Source: Ignavibacteriales bacterium
Lineage (GTDB): Bacteria > Bacteroidota > Ignavibacteria > Ignavibacteriales > Ignavibacteriaceae
Reading direction: 5' to 3'
Length of the DNA stretch: 64,000 nt
Assembly: GCA_020061465.1 (NCBI GenBank)
Contig: JAGUYG010000009.1
Location: 62,001 to 126,000, forward strand
This document shows, one piece after another, positions 1 to 8,377 of this stretch. Positions within the stretch are counted from its first letter, which is position 1, and the number at the start of each line of letters is the position of its first letter. The translations under genes were made by a program, and so were the position numbers. Below the pieces are notes generated by a model. The model ran no database searches. It worked only from the letters and a program-made list of their open reading frames with translations, and was not told the origin of the DNA.

Positions 1-1
1 T

Positions 2-1630
2 AATCCTGCTACTGTTGAGAGGGATGCCGTCCTTACTGATGTGATGATTTTGTTCAACTATGGTTTTGCTCCCTCTATGTATGGATATCAACGTCATTAC
101 CAAATTTGGAAGTATGAAGCCGGGATTTACCGTGGAGATCAGAGAAATTCTTGGGACGCAGATTATTGGTTGTCTTTCAATCTAGATGTACAGACCGATC
201 TGAATCCAGACTTAGCAGGCAAGCCCGAGCCGGACAGAGCTTTATTTAGAAGATATTCCGAAACCGGTGAAAAAGGAGGAGGACTTTGCAGTCCTCAGGC
301 ACCGGGTTATTGCATGCTGTATTATGACACAAATCATCTTGCAGTAGTAGACCCTGATAATTCCGATTTAAACGAATCAGAAGCAGTATTGGTCTTAAGA
401 ACTTCTCAAGGAGTGTTTTATGAGCTTGATGAAAACAAGCATATTAAACAACCCTGGTCTAACAAAGTAAGTACCGGTAATACTAACTCGATCAAGATGA
501 TGAATGAATCGATCAATCCTGATAAGAGATGGAGTGGAGTTTATAGTCAAACCAGTACCACCTGGCCACAGGTTCCGCGTAATGATCCACGATGGTATGG
601 AAGAGCCGCTTACAATTATCGCCAAAGCAACGATGCAGGTCAAAAACATCTTGTGTTTGGACCTTATACTTTGAGACCTGGAGATAAACTGCATTTTGCC
701 TTAGCCGAAGTTGTGGGTTATGGTGCAGAGATAGGTAAGAGAGTTGAAGGCGGGCAGGTTAATACTCAATGGGCACCTACACCTGGTTGGAATAAAAGAA
801 TAGTTATTCAGAGTGAAGTGATGACTGAAAATTATCTAGAGCAGTACGGTTATCCCGATTATGTTAATTCCGAAATTAAAAACGTAACGCAAGTAGCTCA
901 TAAAGCCTTTGAAGCTTATTTAGGGCATGAGCCAACTATCCCGGTTTGGCCGGAGGACAATCCTTCTTCCGGAAGTTATAAAATACCGGTTCCGGTTCCC
1001 GCACCTATAATAGATATATCAAATACCCTCGATGGAAATATCAGAATAAGCTGGAAAAGAGCTGTAGAAAGTTTTACACACCCGCGCTTAATGGGAAACC
1101 TGATAAAATTCAATATCTATACGTCAAATGCGGGAATGGGTCCATGGCGGCTTCTCGGAAGCAAAGTACTCGGAGATGTAACAGAAGATGATCTTTATGA
1201 GTTCATTGATGACGATCAGAATTTTAAAATAGGCGAGTCAAGATTTTATGCAGTAACTTCATTAGATAATAATGGCAATGAAAGTGGAAAAACCAATATC
1301 ACTCAAATCGAAAAGAATGTTGGCTCGGTCGAAAAACTTGAGAAAATATATATCGTTCCTAATCCCCTTGTATCAAAATCCGGTTTTCAAGGAAGTGGTT
1401 CGGTTGACGATAAAATTGGCTTTTATGGTTTACCCGAACAATGTACGATTAGAATTTTCTCTTATTCGGGTCAGCTAATTGAAACAATTGAGCATATCGC
1501 ACCTCTCTATTCAACAGCATGGTTTCAAACTACTAGGAATGGACAGGAGATTGCCTCAGGCATTTACTTCTACCTGGTTACTACTCCGAATGGAGATACG
1601 GCAAAAGGTAAATTCGTAGTTATTAAATAA
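2..1630 (+). CDS. T9SS-sorted secreted protein, 3' part only
   Basis: The reading frame is open from the first bases, so the true start lies upstream and only the C-terminal part is visible. A GTG at 41 is in frame but has no special support as a start. Most of the visible part matches no family I can name. It contains a segment FGPYTLRPGDKLHFALAEVV and, about 320-420 residues in, a fibronectin-III-like stretch ending in SRFYAVTSLDNNGNESG. The last ~90 residues look like a T9SS type A sorting domain: PNP near its start, then IFSYSGQ, GIYFYLV and a final KGKFVVIK. It should therefore be secreted through the outer membrane and anchored or released. It sits 22 bp ahead of a PorV-like gene, which suggests one transcript. 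Function is unknown; a surface binding protein or an enzyme accessory are both possible. Confidence 0.8.
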   Translation, partial: NPATVERDAVLTDVMILFNYGFAPSMYGYQRHYQIWKYEAGIYRGDQRNSWDADYWLSFNLDVQTDLNPDLAGKPEPDRALFRRYSETGEKGGGLCSPQAPGYCMLYYDTNHLAVVDPDNSDLNESEAVLVLRTSQGVFYELDENKHIKQPWSNKVSTGNTNSIKMMNESINPDKRWSGVYSQTSTTWPQVPRNDPRWYGRAAYNYRQSNDAGQKHLVFGPYTLRPGDKLHFALAEVVGYGAEIGKRVEGGQVNTQWAPTPGWNKRIVIQSEVMTENYLEQYGYPDYVNSEIKNVTQVAHKAFEAYLGHEPTIPVWPEDNPSSGSYKIPVPVPAPIIDISNTLDGNIRISWKRAVESFTHPRLMGNLIKFNIYTSNAGMGPWRLLGSKVLGDVTEDDLYEFIDDDQNFKIGESRFYAVTSLDNNGNESGKTNITQIEKNVGSVEKLEKIYIVPNPLVSKSGFQGSGSVDDKIGFYGLPEQCTIRIFSYSGQLIETIEHIAPLYSTAWFQTTRNGQEIASGIYFYLVTTPNGDTAKGKFVVIK

Positions 1631-1652
1631 AATTTTGAAGTAGAGTTCTGCA

Positions 1653-2627
1653 ATGATGAAAAATAATACAAAATACTTGCTTATAATCTTCTTACTCCAG
1701 TTTTTATCAACGGCACAAGCCTTTGAGAAAGTAGGAGCCACCTCATTTCAATTTCTGAAGATGTTAACTAGTGCCAGAGCGTACGGTTTAGCAGGTTCCT
1801 TCAGCTCTGTTGTGAATAATTCAGAAGCAGTTTTTTGGAATCCCGGTGCGCTTACAAAAGTTAGCAATCTCGATTTTTCAGTTGGTTACCTTGATTGGTT
1901 TATGGATGCAGCGCATTACTCTCTTTCTGCTGCTTATAAAATGGACGGCGTCGGAACATTCGGATTTCTAGCGCTCTATTCTACGGTTGGACCAATCGAG
2001 GAAACAAGAGTCGAAGCATTGGGATTTATCGGGGACACATATAATCCCGGTTTAACCGGTCGTACATTTACACCATCAGCCTCAGTGTTCGGGATATCTT
2101 TCGCCAGACAACTCACAGATAAATTTGCATTCGGAGTTACAGCCAAGTACGCTAGAGAAGATTTAATTTATGCAAGTGCTGGTGAATTAATATTCGACGG
2201 TGGTTTGATTTTTAATACGGGCTTTCGTTCAATTCAAGTTTCTGCAACACTTATCAATTTTGGACCCGAAATAAAGTTTATCGAAAAGAGCTATCCGCTG
2301 CCTCAAACTTTAAATCTTGGTATATCTGCTTATCTCGTTTCTGCCGATCAATACTTAATTACCGATACAGGGGATCATTCGTTGTTAGTAACCTACGATA
2401 TGATTCAACCAAGAGATTATGACCAGCAGCATTCTATGGGTTTTGAGTACGGGTTTAATAAAATGATCTTTTTACGCGGCGGATATAAATTTAATGGTGA
2501 TCAGGAAGATTATTGTTTCGGGTTAGGAATTAATTATCAAACATACAGGCTCGATTATGCATACAGCAGCTTTGGCAAATATCTCGATGCTGTTCATAGA
2601 ATAACTGTCGGGCTGGAAATTAGATAA
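1653..2627 (+). CDS. PorV/PorQ-family outer-membrane protein
   Basis: This 324-residue protein has an N-terminal signal peptide ending near TAQA. The family signature follows: SARAYGLAGSFSSVVNNSEAVFWNPGAL, broken here as SARAYGLAGSF and AVFWNPGAL. The rest alternates in the way expected of beta-strands and ends in an aromatic-rich barrel terminus (HRITVGLEIR). In Bacteroidota, PorV shuttles T9SS cargo at the outer membrane and PorQ is a related component. This copy lies inside a polysaccharide locus directly after a T9SS cargo gene, so a role in handling the locus's own cargo is possible but unproven. The start follows a weak ribosome site. A FadL-like transport porin is the main alternative. 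Confidence 0.75.
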   Translation: MMKNNTKYLLIIFLLQFLSTAQAFEKVGATSFQFLKMLTSARAYGLAGSFSSVVNNSEAVFWNPGALTKVSNLDFSVGYLDWFMDAAHYSLSAAYKMDGVGTFGFLALYSTVGPIEETRVEALGFIGDTYNPGLTGRTFTPSASVFGISFARQLTDKFAFGVTAKYAREDLIYASAGELIFDGGLIFNTGFRSIQVSATLINFGPEIKFIEKSYPLPQTLNLGISAYLVSADQYLITDTGDHSLLVTYDMIQPRDYDQQHSMGFEYGFNKMIFLRGGYKFNGDQEDYCFGLGINYQTYRLDYAYSSFGKYLDAVHRITVGLEIR

Positions 2628-2651
2628 GCTTTCAATGGAGAAATAAATACA

Positions 2652-4148
2652 ATGAAATTTTGGAAAGCACTTAAGCGTTTGGTTTATATTACTTTAATCC
2701 CGGTAGTAATTTACTCCCAGCATCGAGGCGATAATCTTTCATTTCAAGGAATTTCTTTTGTAAATGGTGAAGGGGTATTTGCTTCGGCATTCGGAGGAGC
2801 TTTCACTTCACGCAGTGGAAATCTTGATGCATTATTCTATAATCCGGCAGGTCTCATCGGGATAAATTCACTTCAGCTATCAACTTCGGGAAACTATTAT
2901 TCAAAAATGTGGAGAGAGAATCAAGAGTATCGCCCGAATAGATTTTTTGTTACACTCCCTTTTTATCTGGAAGGCTTATATATTCCCGATCCGGCTGATG
3001 ACGGAAGATGGGACCACGAGAGAGCTCAAGACACTACTAAACCTTACATTGTTAATACCCCTGTAATGGGTGTGGATCCTTACAGTAAAGAAGCCGCCGA
3101 CTGGGAAAATGAAAAAAATAGTTTTTCATTCCAAAATATCGCGGCAGCCTATCCCTTCGATATCTCAGGAAACAAAATAGTTGCAGGTTTAAGTTATAGT
3201 AAAAAATTTAATGTGCTTGATTTTGACAGAAACGATACACACTTAGATCCCCACATCGGTTACGATCAATACGGTAGCATCGGAAGGGTAAACGGTTTGG
3301 ATACCTTAGTGATGAAGTGGTCGAAATTCCTTAGACTGAGAACCGGAGAGATACATACCATTGCTGCTGCGCTGGCTTATCAATTATCCGACGAAATAAA
3401 TATAGGTATTGGTGCAAATATTTTATGGGGTGAATCGGACGATCTGCAATATTTAGACAGAGTAGGATCATTTGACCTTATTCGGAAAAATAGATTTAGA
3501 TTTTACTATCAGAAAAGTTATGACGAAATATCAGGTTTATCAAAGTACAGCGGATTAAGCTTCAACATTGGTCTTCAAGTGGATCTTAATTTTATCAAAG
3601 CCGGGTTAACATTTGCTTTACCATATACACTCGAACGTAAGTGGGATTATGTAAAAATTCATAAAGACTCAATTTCTAATTCGCAGGTTAATTTATCGGG
3701 GACTGATAAGCTAAGTCTTCCGGTTTCGATTTCTGTAGGAGTAAGCTTCAAACCTATGGATGAGTTCATTCTTGCTATTGACTATGAATTTTCACCTCTT
3801 AGCAAAACTGAATTTTCAACGACCGGAATAGATACCACTTACAGAAATTATGTCGACCGTCATTCCCTCCGATTCGGTGCTGAGTATATAGTTTCGAATT
3901 ATCTATCCGTTATGATAGGTTATGCTAATATACCTGAATTATTTGTACCTGACGGTTCGGCTTTTAACGACAGAGGACCTGCTGCAGGTTATTTTTCTGC
4001 CGGTTTTAGTTTAAGCTTTTGGTTCGGAACTTTTGATGCAGCTTTTATCTTCAATCAATTAAAATATTACGATTCCTATTTTAGCAATACGAACTATGTG
4101 CTCGAAAAATATAATAGTTATCGGTTTGCATATACATATAAATTTTAA
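2652..4148 (+). CDS. Outer-membrane beta-barrel protein (PorV/OmpP1-like)
   Basis: A 498-residue protein with a signal peptide (ending about VIYSQ). The early motif GGAFTSRSGNLDALFYNPAGL, read here as GGAFTSR then LFYNPAGL, is shared by PorV-like and OmpP1/FadL-like barrels. Many amphipathic strands follow, and the chain ends in YRFAYTYKF, a typical barrel C-terminus with a final aromatic residue. It starts 24 bp after the preceding PorV/PorQ-like gene and precedes the secreted beta-helix genes. In the absence of SusC/SusD it could be the outer-membrane pore for oligouronates, or a second T9SS shuttle; the sequence alone does not decide between these. Confidence 0.65.
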   Translation: MKFWKALKRLVYITLIPVVIYSQHRGDNLSFQGISFVNGEGVFASAFGGAFTSRSGNLDALFYNPAGLIGINSLQLSTSGNYYSKMWRENQEYRPNRFFVTLPFYLEGLYIPDPADDGRWDHERAQDTTKPYIVNTPVMGVDPYSKEAADWENEKNSFSFQNIAAAYPFDISGNKIVAGLSYSKKFNVLDFDRNDTHLDPHIGYDQYGSIGRVNGLDTLVMKWSKFLRLRTGEIHTIAAALAYQLSDEINIGIGANILWGESDDLQYLDRVGSFDLIRKNRFRFYYQKSYDEISGLSKYSGLSFNIGLQVDLNFIKAGLTFALPYTLERKWDYVKIHKDSISNSQVNLSGTDKLSLPVSISVGVSFKPMDEFILAIDYEFSPLSKTEFSTTGIDTTYRNYVDRHSLRFGAEYIVSNYLSVMIGYANIPELFVPDGSAFNDRGPAAGYFSAGFSLSFWFGTFDAAFIFNQLKYYDSYFSNTNYVLEKYNSYRFAYTYKF

Positions 4149-4210
4149 TACGCACCTGAATAATGTCGCTGCGTTTGATTTCACATAATAAATAATTTGG
4201 AGGAAGAAAG

Positions 4211-5620
4211 ATGAAACTCTTTTCAATAATTTTTTTAACTGTAATGCTGTCGATAGTCTCTACTTCATTAGCACAGACGAGCATTCAGGTGACTTCCGAA
4301 CAAGGATTAAGATTGGCTCTCGAATTCGCTGCAGCTAACAATGTCGATTCAATAATCTTAATTACGAGCGGCGGCGTTTATACCGAAGTGGATACATTTA
4401 ACTTTCAGATAAAGAAACCGGTTACTATTGTTGCCAAACCTGGCTTGGCTGAAAAACCTATTCTTACAAACAGCAATCAGGACGGAAAATTGCTCGAAAT
4501 ATTCAGAGTGTCAGATAACCTCACTTTAGAAGGAGTTATTCTCGATGGCGGTCATCCAACTTCTCTCGGTATGAAATATGGCATTAGGGTAGGACTAACA
4601 ATCGGAGATGGGGTCCCGGCTAAAAAGGGTTTGAATGTTACCGTTAAAAATGTCGACTTCAAAAATTTCTATGAAGGAGGAACGGGACAGGGACACGCTT
4701 TTTATTTTTTGAAAGATGTTGAAGCAGGTACAATACGGATTGAGGATTGCACAGTAAACGGCACAGGCTACGAGGCTATCAGGATGAGTGAAACAGAAAA
4801 ATATGCAGTTGAACGATGTCTTGATTCGCTCATAATCCGAAATGTAACTTTTGAGAATGTTGCTGCCGAGTGCATCAGATTTTATTCCGATTTAGATACT
4901 GCCACTGCCGACGCTTATGTCCTGATGGAGCACTTAACTATCAACAAATGTAATTCACGTATGGCGTTCATTAAAAACAATAAAAATTCAATTATGAGAA
5001 ACGTTCTCATCACAAATGATTTCGATGGCGGTTCAATAAGCGGTCAAAATCGAGTAGACTATGTCATGGATGTTCAATCGACAGGTTCGATAGTAAGCCA
5101 TATCGATACATTTAACGTTTTTCCGATTCCAATTAAATCTACAAAAGGAGGAACAGTTGATGCAGCTACTATCTATGGATTTGATCCGATATACGAAGAT
5201 CCCGATAATGGCAATTTTACTCTTCTTAGCGGTTCACCTGCTTATGGAAAAGCTCACGACGGATCGGCATTGGGCGATTTAAGATGGGCTACGAATCCAC
5301 CTATGTCGGTCCGAGAAATAAAGACCGATCGGGAAGTTGATTCCTACAAGCTCGAACAAAATTATCCTAACCCTTTTAATCCGTCCACTAAAATAAGTTT
5401 TAATCTTCCAAAGTCAGGCTTTGTAAATCTTTCGATATACAATGTGCTTGGTCGATTGGTTGAAGTACTGATAAATAAAGAAATGGAAGCCGGTGCATAC
5501 GAATATAATTTCGATGCTTCAAGCTTAAAAAGCGGAGTCTATTTTTATACAATATCCGTAGGGTCCTTTGGAAAATCCGGCAATTTTACGAGCACAAAAA
5601 AGATGGTTTTAATCCGTTAA
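4211..5620 (+). CDS. Secreted right-handed beta-helix protein with T9SS tail
   Basis: A signal peptide (to about SLAQ) precedes a right-handed beta-helix of the DUF4957/DUF5123 kind (about residues 25-375), with repeating short turns such as NVTVKNVDF and IIRNVTFENV. The helix ends in DPDNGNFTLLSGSPAYGK...LGDLRW. The same end motif closes the second domain of the next gene, so this protein looks like a stand-alone version of that domain. The last ~85 residues are a T9SS sorting domain (LEQNYPNPFNPSTKI to KKMVLIR). No PL6 catalytic pair (Lys before SC/TC, Arg in LRHG) is visible, so it may bind polysaccharide rather than cleave it. A good GGAGG ribosome site lies ahead of ATG 4211. Confidence 0.75.
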   Translation: MKLFSIIFLTVMLSIVSTSLAQTSIQVTSEQGLRLALEFAAANNVDSIILITSGGVYTEVDTFNFQIKKPVTIVAKPGLAEKPILTNSNQDGKLLEIFRVSDNLTLEGVILDGGHPTSLGMKYGIRVGLTIGDGVPAKKGLNVTVKNVDFKNFYEGGTGQGHAFYFLKDVEAGTIRIEDCTVNGTGYEAIRMSETEKYAVERCLDSLIIRNVTFENVAAECIRFYSDLDTATADAYVLMEHLTINKCNSRMAFIKNNKNSIMRNVLITNDFDGGSISGQNRVDYVMDVQSTGSIVSHIDTFNVFPIPIKSTKGGTVDAATIYGFDPIYEDPDNGNFTLLSGSPAYGKAHDGSALGDLRWATNPPMSVREIKTDREVDSYKLEQNYPNPFNPSTKISFNLPKSGFVNLSIYNVLGRLVEVLINKEMEAGAYEYNFDASSLKSGVYFYTISVGSFGKSGNFTSTKKMVLIR

Positions 5621-5655
5621 CCTTAAAAATGAAATTGGAGGATTGAAGATTATTG

Positions 5656-8373
5656 ATGAAGAATAAAAAACACATAATTTACTTCGTGGTTGGTTTCCTT
5701 CTCCAATCCTCCAGTATTTATTCGGCTGAATTTTTTGTAACAAACATGCAAGAATTTAATACCGCAGTAAGTTCAGTAAAACCTGGTGATGTGATTATTA
5801 TGCAAAATGGTACGTGGCTGAATGTAAACCTGATATTTAAAGCAGATGGAAATGAAAGTGATTCCATTTATCTATTAGCAGAAACACCGGGTATGGTCAT
5901 TTTATCCGGAACTTCAAATCTAAGGATTGCAGGCAAATATCTTGTAGTAGAAGGACTTTATTTTAAAAATGGTTACAGTCCAAGTGGAGGAGTGGTTGAA
6001 TTCAGACACGGTTCCATTGAGACAACACATTCGAGATTTACTAATTCGGCAATAGTCGATTATAATCCACCCAATAATTCGACCGATTATAAATGGATAT
6101 CATTGTACGGAACTAACAATCGGGTAGACCATTGTTATATAAAAGGTAAAAGGCACATGGGAACCACGCTGGTGGTATGGTTAAGCTCGCAGCCGAATTA
6201 TCATTTAATCGATCATAATTATTTCGGATACCGTCCGCCGTTAGGTGAAAATGGAGGCGAAACAATTAGGGTTGGAACCAGTGATTGGTCGTTGTATGAT
6301 TCATTCACTATTGTTGAAAAAAACTATTTTGAAGAATGTGATGGTGAGATTGAAATAATTTCAAACAAATCTTGCGGAAATATTTATAGGTATAACACAT
6401 TTTATAAGTGCGATGGTACATTAACTCTCCGGCACGGCAACCGGTGCGTTGTAGAATCGAATTTTTTCCTTGGTGAGAATAAATCGAATACCGGCGGTGT
6501 TCGTATTATTGGCGAAGACCATAAAGTTTATAATAATTACTTTTATCAGCTAAAAGGTACCGGTTTCAGATCTGCACTTTCACTTGTTAACGGAATTCCG
6601 GATTCTCCGCTGAACGAATATTTTCAGGTTAAAAATGCTGAAGTAGTATTCAATACCTTCGTAAGTAACAACAGGAATTTTACTATTGGTGCCGGTTCCA
6701 GTTCTTCCCAAAATTTGCCTCCTGAAAACTGTGTTATAGCGAACAACATAGTAAAGGGAAGTTCCAGCCCGCTCATCAGAATTGATGCACAGCCAATTAA
6801 CATGTTTTATGAAGGGAACATAATGCACGGTGCTTCGATTGGTATTCCAGATAATATCGGTATTATTTTTACCGATCCTCTAATTAATTTTGCCGAAGAT
6901 AGTTTGTGGCGAATTTCAGAGCAAAGTCCTGCAGTAGGAACAGCAGAGGGAGACTATCCCTACGTTGAACGAGACATTGACGGACAATTAAGAATCGGAA
7001 ACAAAGATATAGGTGCCGATCAAATTTCAGATGAACCTAAAACTAATTTTCCCCGCAGCAGAAATCATGTTGGACCAAGCTGGTTGGATTTAATATTCAA
7101 CGGACCTCAATCAATCACGGTTTCGGCAGGTGAAAATACATTAATAAACGCAGTCCAATCTGCACAGCCGTTCGATACAATTGAGCTGATAGATGCAGGC
7201 GAATACAACATTACTTCGAGTATCATAATTGATAAGCCCCTTACAATTAAAGCCTCGGTTGACTTATTACAAAAACCGGCAATCCGACATACTAATCTCT
7301 CGTCAAGTACAAGAATTTTATTAGAGCTTAGAAGCGGTGCTGCGTTAACTCTTAATGGTGTTGATTTAGACGGAATGACCGGTTCAAGCACTCCAGCGAA
7401 ATATTTAATTAGAACCGACGACGATCCGTTTACGGGTTCTTACAAATTGATTGTTGACGATTGTGTCCTACGTGACGTCTCTATTTCCGGCGACGGAAAT
7501 TTTTTCAGAGCTTATGCCGGTACATTTGCAGATACAATAATCTTTAGAAATTGTTTATTTACAAACAGCGGGAAGGAGGGAATAAGATTAAAAGATGAAT
7601 CCTCTGGCAGCGGTAAGTATAATGTAAAATACTTTGAAGTTTCCAATTCAACGTTCTGGAATATACCCAAAGAAGCAATTTATATTTATGGAGGAGACAA
7701 TAATCCGGCAACACCGGGACCAAGATTACTTATAGACCATTGTACTTTCGATAACTGTGGTTACAATAATTCTTCGATAATTAGTGCTAAAGATGTTGAC
7801 GAGGCTATTCTTGTGAGCAGCATTTTCAGTAATAGTCCTGTAAATTCAGTTTCTATACGGCTCGACGGAGCTAATTCCAAGATTCATTACAGCGATTTAT
7901 TTAATATCGGGCAGCTCGAATTAAATCGTGGTGCAGTTATTGGCAACGGTATGCTGCAAGTCGATCCTCTTTATGCCGATCCATCTAACGGTAACTTTAC
8001 ATTGGCATCAAACTCTCCTGTACTCGGTAAAGCTTTCGATTTTAAGGCAATGGGCGATTTAAGATGGGTGCCCCCAACTTCAGCCAATGAAAATATAAGT
8101 GAGAAATCACCGGTTTATATCTTAGAACAAAACTATCCTAATCCTTTTAATCCTTCGACCAACATAAAAATAAATTTGCCGACTTCCGGACACATCAAAT
8201 TGAAAATTTACGATTCGAAAGGTGCAATAATAAAAATTCTTGCTGATGGAAATTTCGAGGAAGGTACAAATAGTTTCACCTGGAATGCCAGGGGATACAC
8301 TTCAGGTGTTTACTATTATCAATTGATTACGGTTAATAAAGTGTTTACAAAAAAGATGATATTATTGAGATGA
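5656..8373 (+). CDS. PL6-family alginate lyase, two-domain, T9SS-sorted
   Basis: Residues ~25-460 form a PL6 (chondroitinase-B-like) beta-helix. Counting from the TTG at 5653, the catalytic pair expected from the family is K239 (in ISNKS) and R260 with H261 (in LTLRHGN), 21 residues apart, as in the two other PL6 genes here. Acidic residues E232 and E234 just ahead match the calcium ligands. Residues ~480-815 form a second beta-helix resembling the whole of the preceding gene product. A T9SS sorting domain with NYPNPFNP ends the chain. PL6 enzymes cut alginate by beta-elimination, leaving 4,5-unsaturated uronates. GGAGG at 5637-5641 serves either ATG 5656 or TTG 5653; ATG was chosen. Substrate (polyG, polyMG or a related uronan) cannot be read from sequence. 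Confidence 0.85.
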   Translation: MKNKKHIIYFVVGFLLQSSSIYSAEFFVTNMQEFNTAVSSVKPGDVIIMQNGTWLNVNLIFKADGNESDSIYLLAETPGMVILSGTSNLRIAGKYLVVEGLYFKNGYSPSGGVVEFRHGSIETTHSRFTNSAIVDYNPPNNSTDYKWISLYGTNNRVDHCYIKGKRHMGTTLVVWLSSQPNYHLIDHNYFGYRPPLGENGGETIRVGTSDWSLYDSFTIVEKNYFEECDGEIEIISNKSCGNIYRYNTFYKCDGTLTLRHGNRCVVESNFFLGENKSNTGGVRIIGEDHKVYNNYFYQLKGTGFRSALSLVNGIPDSPLNEYFQVKNAEVVFNTFVSNNRNFTIGAGSSSSQNLPPENCVIANNIVKGSSSPLIRIDAQPINMFYEGNIMHGASIGIPDNIGIIFTDPLINFAEDSLWRISEQSPAVGTAEGDYPYVERDIDGQLRIGNKDIGADQISDEPKTNFPRSRNHVGPSWLDLIFNGPQSITVSAGENTLINAVQSAQPFDTIELIDAGEYNITSSIIIDKPLTIKASVDLLQKPAIRHTNLSSSTRILLELRSGAALTLNGVDLDGMTGSSTPAKYLIRTDDDPFTGSYKLIVDDCVLRDVSISGDGNFFRAYAGTFADTIIFRNCLFTNSGKEGIRLKDESSGSGKYNVKYFEVSNSTFWNIPKEAIYIYGGDNNPATPGPRLLIDHCTFDNCGYNNSSIISAKDVDEAILVSSIFSNSPVNSVSIRLDGANSKIHYSDLFNIGQLELNRGAVIGNGMLQVDPLYADPSNGNFTLASNSPVLGKAFDFKAMGDLRWVPPTSANENISEKSPVYILEQNYPNPFNPSTNIKINLPTSGHIKLKIYDSKGAIIKILADGNFEEGTNSFTWNARGYTSGVYYYQLITVNKVFTKKMILLR

Positions 8374-8377
8374 TTTA

